The position numbers and the translations under genes are program-made. Below the pieces are notes generated by a model. The model was not told the DNA's origin. It searched no databases and saw only the letters and a list, made by a program, of their open reading frames with translations. This document shows positions 34,606 through 46,533 of a stretch of DNA of 64,000 bases, one piece after another; positions within the stretch are counted from its first letter, which is position 1; every line of letters begins with the position of its first letter. Source of the stretch: Icerya purchasi. Taxonomy: Eukaryota; Arthropoda; Insecta; Hemiptera; Monophlebidae. The stretch spans positions 299,895,756 through 299,959,755 of the forward strand of contig CM077115.1 in assembly GCA_039619475.1 (NCBI GenBank). Direction: 5' to 3'.

Positions 34606-35018
34606 ATTAATTACAACGTAATTCTTAGGCTACCCTCCATTCGAAAAAATGTCCCAATTTTATGTAACGCAAAATGTCCCAAAAAAATGTTTCAATTTTA
34701 TGCAACGTTTGTTATATTTTATAGGATTTTTGTTATTGTTATTTAAAAAATGTCACAATTTTACGTAACGAAATATGTAACGAAAAATGTAACGAAAAAA
34801 TGTCTCAATTTTATATAATGAAAGTTAAATGTTATAATAGGATTTTTGTGGTTATGTTATATTTCTTTTTTTGTGTTGATGCCAGTAAAAATTACGTTGT
34901 AAATTTTGATCATTTTATACAAAGTATAGAAGAGAAAGAGACAGAAATGAAAGCAAGAGGGGTCAAGGGACACAGCCCCTTGCGAGGCCAAAATGGCCGA
35001 GTTATATATATATATATT
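34606..35018 (+). repeat. (TA)-tailed repeat family, copy 1
   Basis: Starts TTAATTACAACGTAATTC and contains several diverged repeats of AATGTCCCAATTTTATGTAA. It ends with CAAGGGACACAGCCCCTTG and GGCCAAAATGGCC (two potential hairpins), followed by (TA)n. AATTACGTTGTAAATT near 34890 is an inverted copy of the left end. Copies 2 and 3 are at 36912 and 37275. A conserved reading frame (NYVVNFDHFIQSIEEKETEM) is shared with copy 2, but it is short. Confidence 0.8.
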
Positions 35019-35112
35019 GCAATGTGTCCATTACACGGGATGTATCAAATTTTCAGAAAAATAAAAGAAACGATAATATTTAAACATAAAAATAAAACAT
35101 AAAAATAATTTA

Positions 35113-36071
35113 GAATAATTAGTACGAGTGCGAGTGCGCGCGCGCCTGGAACTATTGTCGGCTGGGTGGCTAATCACCAGTGACCAAGGAATAAAGGATC
35201 GACCTGATTCGGTCGCCTGCAGGGGTCGTAAGCAGAAAGGCGGGAGAAATGTAGAGTGGTCAAGAAACGATTTTTTTACCAAAAATCAGTTCCGTTTTTA
35301 CCGTTGAAGAAGTTGTTTCTATTTTACCTTCGTGAGAGTTTATGTTCTACCTTCGCTAAGGTTACCCGTGTTCATTGAAGTGAAATCAGTTAAAATTGTT
35401 GCTGTTCGAAAAGTTTAAAAATTGAGTTCGCGGACAATTGTCAACAAAAGTGTTCGAAATCCGTCAGAATAGCAAAACAAATTCGAAACAGCGTACCTTG
35501 ATCAATTTAAATAATACCGAGTCCGATTTTTATCAACGGACCACCGAATGGCCAACCTGCGGATAACCACCGACAATAGCGATACGTAGCGTTTTGTGTT
35601 ATATTTGTATATATTGATTTTTATCATTTGGATTATCATTGTGTTTTTCAGCGGTCATACCGAAAGATAAGTGTGAGTTTTCTCTAATACCATTGTCATA
35701 TACAAATTTCAACTAAATATTTTCATCTACATTAATAATCACTATCTTAAATATTTTAATTAAACATCTAAATAAATAAAATCCACGAGCATAAAACCTC
35801 GTAGTTAGCATCCCTATGGACGTAAGCGAACGGCTATTACCGCTTCAATATAGTATATATATATATATAACTTGTTGTACTTTGATTTTAGATAGAAGTT
35901 GGCTTTAAGTTTAACTATTTTCATGTTTAAATTTTGTTTGATGGATAACTGGTATTAATGATATGTAAACTCATATAACTTGATGGATATTTATGTTTGT
36001 AGGTTTACTGTTGTTACTCCAGATTCGCATCATTTTTTTTTTTTTTTTAGCCATTCTGTAATCTTTCCAAT
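35113..36071. other. GC-rich patch then AT-rich spacer
   Basis: 35120-35260 is unusually GC-rich for the window, with GCGCGCGCGCC and GTGGCTAATCACCAGTGACC; GATCGACC/GGTCGCC can pair. It could be a SINE or the 5' UTR of another element. No tRNA A/B box is convincing. 35260-36071 shows no gene. Confidence 0.4.
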
Positions 36072-36735
36072 ATGAATTCGGTAATTAAATTATTCACACT
36101 TAACATTAACAGTGTCCGCATAAAGTTTGATGAGTTGTTAATTTTTTTATCTGATAGCGATGTCCCACATGATGTAATAATTCTCACAGAAACGTGGCTA
36201 TATGAAAAGGAATTACCTGGTTACTGTATTCCTGATTATACATCTATAGGGCAATGCGGAAGTAATAAATGATCTGGGGGCGTTACCATGTACATTAGAA
36301 ACACCATTTCATTTCATAAAATTGACATCGCTATTCACACTGCAAACGTAGTTGGTGCAAAATTATTTATTTAATTACAGTGATGTTATCACCATTTTTG
36401 GAATTCACCGATTTTATAATTCCAATTATGAGGATTTCTTTCAAGATTAACAATGTATAATAAATCTGTGAGCATCTACTGCAATTTCGTCTGGTGATAT
36501 TAATATTAATCTTTTACTATATCTGTTTATTCCACTCGTTGTTCCTTTTATGTTGTACAGTAATTCATTTTAAATTAAATTGGTGTTTAAAATTAATTAT
36601 TAATATTTTAGATAAAACCGAATCCTCCAATTATCTTAATTTACTTTATTCGTATCGGTTTACTAGTATTGTTAATTCATCGACTTTTATACAAGAATGT
36701 ACTGGTTATTCTTCGTGTTTTTAGATCATATTTTT
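36072..36735 (+). pseudogene. LINE-E endonuclease remnant
   Basis: MNSVIKLFTLNINSVRIKFD, VIILTETWLYEKELPGYCIP, then after a stop GGVTMYIRNTISFHKI, and near 36650-36735 STFIQECTGYSSCFLDHIFV. The AP-endonuclease order is clear, but frameshifts and stops abound and no RT follows. It is inferred to belong with the ORF1 at 33335. Confidence 0.68.
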
Positions 36736-36911
36736 GTTAGATATTACAGTGGTTCTTATTTAAGTCAAATATTACGGATGGCTGAGATATCGTAAAAAAC
36801 GCAAAAATCACAAAATGGTGACTACAGAAGCCGCCTGTGGGACTAGGGGTCTGAAAATTTTTCAGCATCAACTACTTTTTTCACGCCTCAGATGTATGTA
36901 TTTTTTTTATT

Positions 36912-37274
36912 AAGTTGTAACGCTAAATGTCCCAAAAAAATGTCCCAATTTTATGTAACGTTTGTTATATTTTGTAGGATTTTTGTTATTGTTATTTAAA
37001 AAATGTCACAATTTTATGTAATGAAATATGTAACTAAAAATGTAACGAAAAAATGTCTTAATTTTATATAATGGAAGGTAAATGTTAGAATTTTTGTGGT
37101 TATGTTATTTTTTGCGTGTGTTGATGCCAGTAAGAATTACGTTGTAAATTTTGATCATTTTATACAAAGTATAGAAGAGAAAGAGACAGAAATGAAAGCA
37201 AGAGGGGTCAAGGGGTATAACCCCTTGCGAGGCCAAAATGGCCGAGTTTTATATATATATATATATATATATAT
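36912..37274 (+). repeat. (TA)-tailed repeat family, copy 2
   Basis: Lacks the first segment of copy 1 but then matches closely: repeated AATGTCCCAATTTTATGTAA motifs, TAAGAATTACGTTGTAAATT, CAAGGGGTATAACCCCTTG, GGCCAAAATGGCC and a (TA)n run to 37274. Stem bases of the first hairpin differ from copy 1 but still pair. Confidence 0.82.
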
Positions 37275-37540
37275 ACTAATTACAACGTAATTCTTAGGCT
37301 ACCCCCATTAGAAAAAATGTCCCAATTTTATGTAACGTTTGTTATATTTTACAGGATTTTTGTGATTATGTTATTATATTCGTATTGTCCGATTTAGAAT
37401 TACGCTGTAAATTTTGATAATTTTATACAAAGTATAGAAGAGAAAGAGATAAAAATGTAAGCAAGAGGGTTCACACAGCCCCTTGCGAGGCCAAAATGGC
37501 CGAATTTATATATATATATATATATATATATACATACATA

Positions 37541-37589
<49 letters not shown>
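37275..37589 (+). repeat. (TA)-tailed repeat family, copy 3
   Basis: Directly follows copy 2 (tandem). Starts CTAATTACAACGTAATTC and is shortened in the AATGTCCC motif region. It ends GGCCAAAATGGCCGAATTT and a long (TA)n tract with ACATACA interruptions to about 37589. Confidence 0.82.
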
Positions 37590-37591
<2 letters not shown>

Positions 37592-40018
37592 CATTGTACA
37601 TATTTCAAAATATAATTTGACGTGATTATAACTGCATCCTTGCAGTACGTGAAAAACATTATTCCTAAAATTAAATATTACAGTTTTCCGAATTAGAGGA
37701 ATTTTAAATTTATATAGATATACTTCGAACAGTTCATGCTCTGCTATAAACGTATATCGATTATTTTTAATTTATCTATGGGAAAAATTGTTTCGTTATT
37801 CCGTTATGATTATTTCGAAATTTTTTGAACTTATCAGTATTCTTAATTTGTTTCACTTAAAGTACTATATTTTCGTATATTTTAAATACGGTTTACTATA
37901 TTTAACGTTATTGAAGGAATGATTTATATTAATATTTTCAATTGCGAATAAGCTTAAAAGGTTTTGAATTTTAAATTCAATTGGCTTAATATCAGCGATA
38001 ACAATGGCCGATAAATAACCAATTATTTTATATGATTTAACGAGTTTTATGGCCATGTAAACCTTTGAAAGCCTTTATCATCTTTTGCGATCATTTGGAA
38101 TCTTTTAATTTTTAACATTTCTTCATAAATAATATTGTTATACAATATGTTAGGTGAATGTATACTTTTATACTATGTAATTGCTTTTTTATAATTTATG
38201 TAGCTTTGATTGTTATACAACTTATTAAATATTGTTACGAATTCATTTTATTTTTCGAAAATACCAAAGTTTTCGTTTGCGCTACATTTACGATACATAA
38301 AAATGTTAACCAAACGTGTTTCAATACGGTCCGGATTTAATTTCTGCGCAAATATAAAAGTATCCCATCAATATTTTGACCAAAAATATACAAAAATGGT
38401 AAAAAAAAAGTGTTATAATAATCTGTTTTTTCTTTCTTTTTACTCGGCTCTAAAAAGCTTATTAATATTATAAAAAATCATCGTTTTGCTTTTTTTTATA
38501 AAATCAAGAAGAGATTATAAAAAATAAAAGACGAACGATATGAGAATTAGTGGTTACATTTTTCTCTTAGATAGTCGGTAGAACTAGTAATTAAATATTC
38601 GTACCAAATTTTTCTTCTCCAAAGTGGTCGAACTGTTCTGTTTCCTTTGTATCTCCTTCGGTACCTCATTCCTAAATTCTTTTCGCACATTACCGACAAT
38701 TCTTAAAAAACTCATTTCTTGTTCCTCCTTTTATTTTCCTTTTTAATACCTCTACACCATCCGTCGTTGCTTTCATTCTTCTATATATCTTCATACTTTC
38801 TTTTTTGAATAATTTAATTTTTTGTTTAAATTTATGTCTTTGTTTACTATTTTTCTTTTTTATTCTTCACACCTGATTTCCATTCGAGTCTCTCTTGTAA
38901 TCCTTCGCTTCAGGACAACTGGGTATCATCTTTTGAAACTCGAACTTCTCTTTCAATAGAAACTTCGGAAAAGCGATCTATAACTGACTGATAAATTTAT
39001 ATTCCTCTCTAATACTGTCCACTCGTAAAACTTTACTCGTATATAAAGGATTCTACTAACCTATTTGCTAGAATTATGAAGTACTAAAATAAAAAATAGC
39101 AAACAGACAAAAACGGTATGATAAGTATATTATTTTAGATCGTTGTTTGTTATTTTAATTATTTGTATTTGAATACTTTATATTATCATTATTATTATTA
39201 CTATCTATGTACATTCGGGGAAAAGGAAAATACAATTAAATATGAAATGAAGCAAAAATGGGTAAATAAATAAATTTATGGCTTACCTCTAAATTAAAAT
39301 GCTCCGTCACTCTGAAATTTGATCAACTGGGCTTCTAGAACTATTTTCATTTCCGATCGAATACTGATTTCGAAATTAATCGGGTTAAGTTGCAACGGAA
39401 CGAGTTTACAAATGCACGTATATAAATATATTTCTATTTATATGTTGAAGAAACTAAGAAGGGTAGCTTATCAAAAGAAATTACGGTATCTACCGGTTTG
39501 AATATAAAAAAAAATCTACAAAAGACACGGAAGGTAACGAAAAAATACTGAAACTCTATGACCATCGCTGAAACATAACGTGACCGACCATCGACAACAT
39601 TAACACCGTGAGAAACTATATCAGAGATTGATAACGATCATTTAGATTTACCCCAGAGTGTCTTTTAATTCATCGCGGTTCGTTAAATGATTGACCTTCA
39701 TTCCAAACTGCTTTTGTACACACGCTCACCACAAAGACACACACACATGTATGTATATGCTCGTACGCGCAAATATCCGCATAACAATATATCCTATCAA
39801 AGACGCCTATAATGCGATTTAAATAAAGCAGCGGTTATCCAACCATCTTGGAAATAAAAATTTCATAGATTTATTTAATGCAATTACAACCAGATACGTA
39901 CGCGAAAACGGCCTATTTCATTTAATAATAACAAATAAGTACTTCTCGATTTCATAACAGTATAATTATATACACATATACATATTTATATTTATATATA
40001 TATATACATATTTATTTA
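37590..40018. other. AT-rich DNA with one old fragment
   Basis: Near 37610-37690 on the minus strand the peptide FRNNVFHVLQGCSYN resembles the LINE tail at 7015-7158. The rest has no recognisable gene or RNA. CA/TG-rich short repeats lie near 39735-39760. Confidence 0.45.
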
Positions 40019-40026
40019 TATATGCA

Positions 40027-40407
40027 CAGGGCCGTATCTAGGCCAGAATTTCGCGGGGGGTTACAAAAATATTTTTGTAATTATACACACACACATATGT
40101 TGTATGTGTGTCTGTGTGTGTGTGCGTGTGTGTATTATCATGAACTATATTTATTCAGAAATGATAAAACTAAAGCCTTGTAGTCAATTATTGTATATGC
40201 AATATTTGAACACTACAATAAAAACAAATAAAAAATAGTCGTTTAGATAGAATTCATAAAAATTTTAATTTTCTTTTCTTTTGTCAAAAGTTGAAAAGAA
40301 ATAAATTTATTCTAAATTTCGGTCCATTTAATTCAAGCAGTTTTAATTTTGCAGTCATTTCGGGGAGGGGATTGAATCCGGAAAACCTCCCCTCAGATAC
40401 GGCCCTG
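40027..40407. mobile_element. hAT MITE, second family (381 bp)
   Basis: Perfect 12-bp terminal inverted repeats CAGGGCCGTATC / GATACGGCCCTG. The flanks TATATGCA (40019-40026) and TATATGCG (40408-40415) are an 8-bp duplication with one mismatch. No ORF. Contains a (TG)n/(CA)n microsatellite near 40085-40135 and subterminal G-rich and C-rich blocks. Confidence 0.93.
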
Positions 40408-40415
40408 TATATGCG

Positions 40416-41269
40416 CATATAAAAGGCATTTGCAAAAATGTTATTCAGAAATTTATAATTTAGTAGCTAATATACCGCAGGACCAATATTTTATGTTACG
40501 CCGGTTGCTTGTTGACAATCTTTTTCAAATGCATTGATTTCATAATATCTAATAATACCTTTTATTATTATCATTGATTCACCACGGAAAATCATATTCA
40601 AGCGTAAAATATTGTACATGGGAGATATAGTCGCTTTCAAAATGTTAAGAATATTTATATGTTTCGTACAGATATTTCCGAAAATCTTTTTAATTGCTGA
40701 CCCATCGTCTTTAATATGAAAATAACCAGCATCGACTAAGTAAGATTCAAGTATTAATGATATTTAATAAGAGGGAAAGAGCGATTATTAAAGTCACTCG
40801 TGATGGTAGTTGGAATTTACGATTACAACTCAATGGTGAAATATGAGACGAAACTGCTTTTAATGAGAGTGCATGGAAAGAAAGAAAGAAAGAAGTTTGT
40901 TCCAAAAAACAATCGAGGAGCAACATGAAAAAAAAAATATTAGAACTTATAATTGCGTACCGCCAACTATAGCTTACCGCACGACTTGAAGTTGAAATGA
41001 AAAAGCAATGCATAGACATGATAAATTACAGCTTAAATTGTAACAACAGGTAAAAGAGCAATTAAAAAAAACCTATGCATCCCGGACGAGAAAAGAAAAG
41101 AAAAAAATAAATAAATGAATAAATAAATAACTAAAAACAATAGATGTCAAAATAATATTTACAATTGTGATAAATAAAGAAACTTAAACGCTATAATAAT
41201 ATAACTAATACTAGAGTGTATATTGTGTTTAAGCCTTCTGTGCTTGTGTACCTGGTGTACATGAACTAC
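40416..41269. other. AT-rich DNA, nothing recognised
   Basis: No convincing ORF. (GAAA)n near 40878-40895 and (AAAT)n near 41107-41130. Confidence 0.5.
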
Positions 41270-41272
41270 TCG

Positions 41273-41547
41273 AGTTGCGTAGAATCGTAATTACCAATTG
41301 CACAGATTAACAACTCATTTTCATGCTGTAAACACTTTTCGCAGAATTTACCTGTTAAATCTAATACGTAATCTCTAATAAAAGGTAGTCCTAAGGTGGT
41401 CAGATGCATATTTACAATTTTAGAGTATCCTGGGGACATTTAATGCACATCTTAAACCGGATGTTTTGCAATAACTGCAGCTTATACTATAGCTAGCATT
41501 AGAAACTGAACTCCACACTGGACATGAATAGCAAACTATAAGACGAA
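41273..41547 (-). pseudogene. Jockey ORF2 C-terminal part beyond the insertion
   Basis: CPVWSSVSNASYS, LQLLQN, then KIVNMHLTTLGLPFIRDYVL and LTGKFCEKCLQHENELL, ending at a TAG near 41273. This fits the end of Jockey ORF2 (kLqllQN, p-y-k..., lH-tLglp-i, H-N-ll). One frameshift lies near 41440. Confidence 0.75.
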
Positions 41548-41551
41548 TTAA

Positions 41552-43558
41552 GGGGGGGGGGGGGTCTTGGGGGTAAAAAAAAAATGATTTTTTTTTATTT
41601 CATAAAATGAATGTACAACATCATAAGAATATTGCGTCAAAATTTCAAATAAATCGAAGCAAAACTAACAAAGATATGACATTATAACTGTGCGCCGCTC
41701 TAACTCTACTAAAAGAACGAAAACGACTATCTGGCCCTGACGCACATCGGGATTAAAGAGCACATTTTTCTGTCCCTTTCGTATAATCCCTTAATTGATT
41801 TTTTCGAAAAAGATTTACGCAGGTAGGTAGATGTTTATAACCATACCTTGAGACAGATTCGGTACGCGTAATGCTATTTCTTGACGACGCGAGATTTCAG
41901 TTAGAAATTAGTCTCTATTCACGATCTCTCAAACGTCATTCTCGGTTGCATCGCTGCTTTGTTTTGTCAAGAATGTTTACTCGGCCAAAACCAAAAATCC
42001 CTATGTTCTGTTGTAAGTCCGGTCGTTTGCACTACTACATCGGGGTAGAGACGTATTTGTGTCTGAGTGATAGTGGTCGAGGCACTGACTTGTACTTGCG
42101 GCGGAAAACGCAATACTGTGTGTCAAGTAACGCTGAGCTGAGCGAAGATTTTGTATGTTAATCAATAAAAGGAATGTGTAGAACACGTCCAGAAGAGGAT
42201 GGAGACCCGTTTGCGCGATTTAGTAAAAAAGAAGTGTAATAGATACTGAAACTAAGGCTGCAAAGAAAATACAAAGGAAAACACTTTCCGGTATAGACAA
42301 GCTCACTGCTAAATTGATTGGTAAACTAATGTTTCACTATGGTCGTGTCATCCGTTACAATTCTCATTCTCTAAAAGAAATGAAGAAGGCCATTTGGGCG
42401 ACTTATTATCACTACGCTTCAACTGACAAACACTCACAGCACCAAAACTGCCCGAGCGGCAGCTGCAAACGAATTGCGTTTTTTCAAACACTCTTACTCT
42501 GCTCTACCAAGTGATCTTCTAGAGGGGATTAATCACCAATTTATGAATATCTGAGCAAAGATGCTCTCCTGGAGCGATGTATTGGCGGATTCTCTCAAAA
42601 CAATAATGAGAGTATCAACCAACTTATTTGAAAGATTTCGCCAAAAACTGAGAGTGGTTCGACAATTATTGTTGAGTTTGGAGCTCATGTGGCTGCCTCT
42701 ACCTTCAATGAAGGCCGTGTTGTTTACCTGACCTTTCTGGAAGAGATAGGAATCAGTACAGGCCCAAGTTATCATGGATGGGCGCAATCAGTGGAAAATA
42801 CACGAATGAGCAAAGCGGATGAGCGAGCGGCAGAACATACCAAAGAAGAGAGAATTCGTCGTAGGCAAGAGCAAAAAGATGCTTTGGACATTCTAAATCA
42901 AAGTTCCTCACTTTATGGGCCTGGCATTGATGATTCTGCGTGAGTATAGACAAAAATTACTACCTTATTAACGTTTAATTTGTGATTTTATACTATAAAA
43001 ATCTTTAAACGCGTTTTTCTCGAAACAACGTTTTCAAAGCCGGTGCACTCTGTAACTCAAAATCTACTGCACCGATCGTTCTGAAATTTGGTACACTATT
43101 TTTATAGATAATTTGCAAGGTAGCAACGTCGAGTTTTTTTGTTTTTTTTAATTATTATTATTTATTTTACAATAACAAATGGCTAATTTTTACTCAAAAA
43201 TCGGTATTTTCACTTCCAAGTGTTACCAACGATTAAAAAATAAATAAAAATTAAAAAACTCAACGTTGCTACCTACAGAAACTCATTAACTAATGAAAAA
43301 ACTTTTAGTTTTTTCATTTCCGATAATCCAGTGTTGAGTTATGCGGTGCACCGCAAAACAACTTTTTTTCGAGGCGCGTACGAAAATTTGCTGCCATTGG
43401 CTTAATTCTTTATATTTTTCAATGAAAATTTAACACAATATTCTTCAGATGTTACTTTATCATGTACCAATTATGTAAATAAACTTGCATTAACCATATT
43501 CTCTAAAAAAATTATCAAAAAATCGTCTTTTTTTGACCTCCAAGACCCTACCCCCCAC
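41552..43558 (+). mobile_element. Kolobok-like DNA transposon (2.0 kb, TTAA flanks)
   Basis: Flanked by TTAA at 41548-41551 and 43559-43562. The Jockey reading frame shows the empty site was a single TTAA. The terminal repeats are G-rich: left GGGGTCTTGGGGGTAAAAAA, right (reverse complement) GGGTCTTGGAGGTCAAAAAA. The interior holds a decayed transposase of the kind automatic annotation often labels Mutator-like. TTAA duplications together with this transposase type fit Kolobok. Confidence 0.8.
42180..42943 (+). pseudogene. Kolobok/Mutator-like transposase remnant
   Basis: Across frames: KIQRKTLSGIDKLTAKLIGK, SLKEMKKAIWATYYHYASTD, HSQHQNCPSG, then ALLERCIGGFSQNNNESINQ, VEFGAHVAASTFNEGRVVYL, SKADERAAEHTKEERIRRRQ and finally SSLYGPGIDDSA. 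The CPSG, NNESIN and YGPGI motifs in this order are characteristic of this transposase group. Stops near 42230, 42510 and 42630 make it inactive. The N-terminal part (41700-42170) is not confidently readable. Confidence 0.8.
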
Positions 43559-43562
43559 TTAA

Positions 43563-44065
43563 GGTTTTGTATAGAATTAGTTTGTTATTAATGCTAAGAA
43601 ACGACTTTCGATTGAATAATGGATGATATGATGGTAGAAATTCTTTTATTAGCTTTTATGAACACTTGATTTATATGCTCCGAGTAGTTCAACCTTTTGT
43701 CTAGTATAACTCCAAGATAGCGCACGTGATTCGACCAGCTAATTATTGTGGAATTAATTTTTATTTCCGCGGGCAGCCCGCCTGCGAGTGAAAAATACGG
43801 CTTCAGTTTTACTCGGGGGTTTATGTCTACTTGCCATTTTTTAAAATAACGCGAAACGCAATTAAGTCCCGCTTGCAGCTTGTTTGTAATTGCATTTGGT
43901 ATATAAGAACTACTGCAGTAAAGTGCCGTATCATCGGCGTACAGCGCGGCCTGCACCTCCCTCAGCTCGGGAAAATCAGATAGAAATAACGTAAATAAAA
44001 AGGGACCTAAGATACTTCCTTGCGGGACCCCAGCTAAACACGTTTTAGTGGAGAAGTGGCTTAGA
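43563..44065 (-). pseudogene. Jockey reverse transcriptase fragment
   Basis: In order on the minus strand: KTCLAGVPQGSILGPFLFTL, FLSDFPELREV, ALYADDTALYCSS with the YADD box, KKWQVDINPRVKLKPYFSL, VRYLGVILDKRLNYSEHI and KANKRISTIISSII. The palm frame is intact for about 120 codons. This is the Jockey pattern (AGVPQGS..GP, ALYADDTA). Confidence 0.85.
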
Positions 44066-44295
44066 TGGAGCTACAATATGGTTTTGCAGCAATGTTAACT
44101 CGTAACTTGCACATTAAAAAAATAGTTACGTCACTTACACTCTTCGGTCAAGTTGACTTGTATTTTATTGAATATTTCATTCATTTTGAAAAACGAAAAA
44201 AATAAAAATTCGAATAATTTTATTTAAAATGTACAATTGAGTTTCAATATTTTGCGTTGTTTTTATATTTCTTATCATTCTTACGTTATTATAAA

Positions 44296-44330
<35 letters not shown>

Positions 44331-45749
44331 CGCGGCAAATTTCTACAAAGTTGAAAACGTCGAGTAATTTGAAATTATAACAAATACAAGTTGGTACCTC
44401 TGAAGAAGAAACAATATTAAATTATACGAAGAGTTTATTTTTGCGAAATTATATAAAACAAAAAAATGACAGCGCTAGACATTAAATTACAGCTTTTAAT
44501 ATTTATTTTTATATACGGATATGTAAAATAATAAACGAGAGATTTTTATGCATTCAAAAAATTATAATTGACGTTCGTAATATATTTAACTTACGGCTGG
44601 AAGAACCAAAAAGAGGGGCTTATGAGCATTAGCAGCTTTCACGCTTTTGTTTCTCGGCTATTCGGCCTATTTTTTAAGTTTTAATATTAGTGCATTCTTT
44701 CGATGGAATTTGGTTCGGATTCCGTTTACACTTGACTCTACGTATTAGCTGTCGAATGTTTAAATAAAGATGCGAAATTCGGAGTCTTTCTCACATCAAA
44801 GGAAACACTGTTTTCAGTATTATTAAAAATCTTTTCATTCCTTCGCACATGGTTCTGTTCCATTATAAAAACGTAACTTTTTGCGATTTTCTTTTGACTC
44901 GGCGTCAAACCATTTGGTCGCCAGAAAGACGCTTTTCGAATTATTTATTTGTAGTACAATCGGTGGACCCCGCGATTCAACATACTTTCGAAATAACCGA
45001 TTAGCTCTCTACCGTGAAAGTCCAGCAGTTTTATAAAAATGTTAGAGAAATTATAATTAATAAACAACACATAACTGGTGTACTCAGAAATTATCAAATT
45101 TTTCCCGCCAGTATTAATATGAATATTTACATGTCCACATTACAAAATAGAAGAAAAACATCTGCTGTGTTATTTATACGTGTAATTTATTGACTGGTAT
45201 ACCATATAAATGAGTTTAATTTACTTTCAAAAGTTGGTTTCCGAGTTCCTAGATTAACGGCTAGAAAAATGCAATTATTGCATGTACCATTTGCAAGAAC
45301 GAAGAGCTATATACGAATTCTCCCCTTTTGACTGCGGTAGAAGTAACGAATTATTTCTTAATGAACGAATCAGCGGAGCTGACATGTTTTTTTTTACTGA
45401 CATGAATTAAGCAAATGGTTGAATTATTTTACCTACTCAATGAATTAATTAAAAGTGTACACAGTCTACCCTTTTCCATATATTAATGATATATATGAAC
45501 AATTTTAATACATAACTTCGATTAATTCGCTTGTGTCACATAGTACGTGCGTCTGTATGTGTCATGGATATATACGTGTTATATGTGGTTGGTGTGTGAG
45601 TGTGTGTGTGTGCGTGCCTGTATCTGTGGATGTGTGTATTAAAGTGTGTTTTGCTTATAATTTGTGTTGTTATGTAATTATTATATATACATGTATATGG
45701 ATCTAATGTATACACTGTAATTAGCTCCATGCTGTTGTGTATACCCCTA

Positions 45750-45750
<1 letters not shown>
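44066..45750. other. AT-rich DNA with microsatellites
   Basis: (TA)n at about 44299-44330 and GT-rich repeats at about 45585-45625. No gene or known repeat seen. Confidence 0.5.
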
Positions 45751-45789
<39 letters not shown>

Positions 45790-45791
45790 AT
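45751..45791. repeat. (AAAT)n microsatellite
   Basis: About ten AAAT/TAAA units. It could be the 3' tail (TTTA)n of a minus-strand LINE. Confidence 0.9.
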
Positions 45792-45907
45792 ATTCCGTGT
45801 ATGCAGCTTTACGGACGCCATTGCGTTCCCGGTGATTTTGATTTATCGGACTTTCGCAACATTGGACTATATCTTCTGCCAATTAGTCCATTATATCGAG
45901 AACCCTA

Positions 45908-46516
45908 CTATACTTCTTCATTTATCTGGTATGTTTGGTAATTTCTATCTATTGTACTCCACATTCTATGCGTCGCGCTGTAGTGAGTTGGCTCCAGTGT
46001 GTTGTGTATCGTAAGATCGTATTTATCTATTATATCGTTTAGTAGTCTACCTCTTGCGTCAGTAGTAGCGCTTCCACAATACTCACTGTGAGAATTAAAG
46101 TCTCCAGTAAATATAAACGGTTGTGGAAGACGGGATATTATGGTATTGTAGTCGCACGCTTCAATTTTTGTGTATTGTGGAAGGTAAATTGAGCATACCG
46201 AAATCGGAGTGTCAGTATTTATACGCACAGCCAGAGTTTGTATGTGTTCTAATTTAAGATCTAATTCTGTATAACTGACGTCTTTCCGTATGGCTAGGAA
46301 GATTCCAGCATGCGCCTTCGTTGCTGGATTAACACTTTTATATATCATATTATAGGAGGTTAGATTTATTATTTGGTTTGGCCTCAAATGCGATTCTTGA
46401 ATGCACACGATCATTGGATTGTACGTGGACAAAAGCAGTTTAAAGTCTTCAAAATGTAGCAAAATTCCATTGCAGTTCCAGTTTATGATTGTAATATTTT
46501 GATTTGCGGTACCCAT
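45908..46516 (-). pseudogene. LINE-G ORF2 endonuclease (truncated)
   Basis: Starts 17 bp after ORF1 with MGTANQNITIINWNCNGILL. Motifs: MIVCIQESHLRP, AGIFLAIRKDVSYTELDL, VCSIYLPQY, FTGDFNSHSEYCGSATTD and THRMWSTIDRN. The catalytic E and the GDFN motif are kept. The frame breaks near 45950, before the final endonuclease motifs, and no RT follows on this strand. Confidence 0.82.
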
Positions 46517-46533
46517 TTCAAGATTTTTTACTT

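Larger units (their letters stand above)
41270..44065 (-). mobile_element. Jockey-type LINE fragment split by the Kolobok-like element
   Basis: Minus strand. 44065-43563 encodes the RT palm and thumb; the reading continues at 41547-41273. Joining across the insert gives a good Jockey thumb (NKLILYKT, then IRLIVCYSCPVWSS). The 5' part of the LINE is absent, and the 3' end beyond 41270 is unclear. Confidence 0.8.

Noticed and set aside
35113..35260. tRNA gene or tRNA-derived SINE
   Set aside because: I cannot fold a cloverleaf or find convincing A and B boxes.
34606..37589. CRISPR-like array or Helitron
   Set aside because: The repeats are long, few and unevenly spaced, and there is no CTRR end or Rep/helicase.
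37400..37594. Ile/Tyr repeat ORF
   Set aside because: Translation of (TA)n microsatellites.
41273..41450. Terminal exon of an unknown host gene with a C-x2-C motif, preceded by a CCCCAG acceptor-like site
   Set aside because: It fits the C-terminal part of the Jockey ORF2 that continues from 43563 across the TTAA-flanked insert.
41552..43558. Mutator-like element or piggyBac
   Set aside because: Mutator elements make 8-11-bp duplications. TTAA also suits piggyBac, but the transposase motifs do not. Kolobok fits both.
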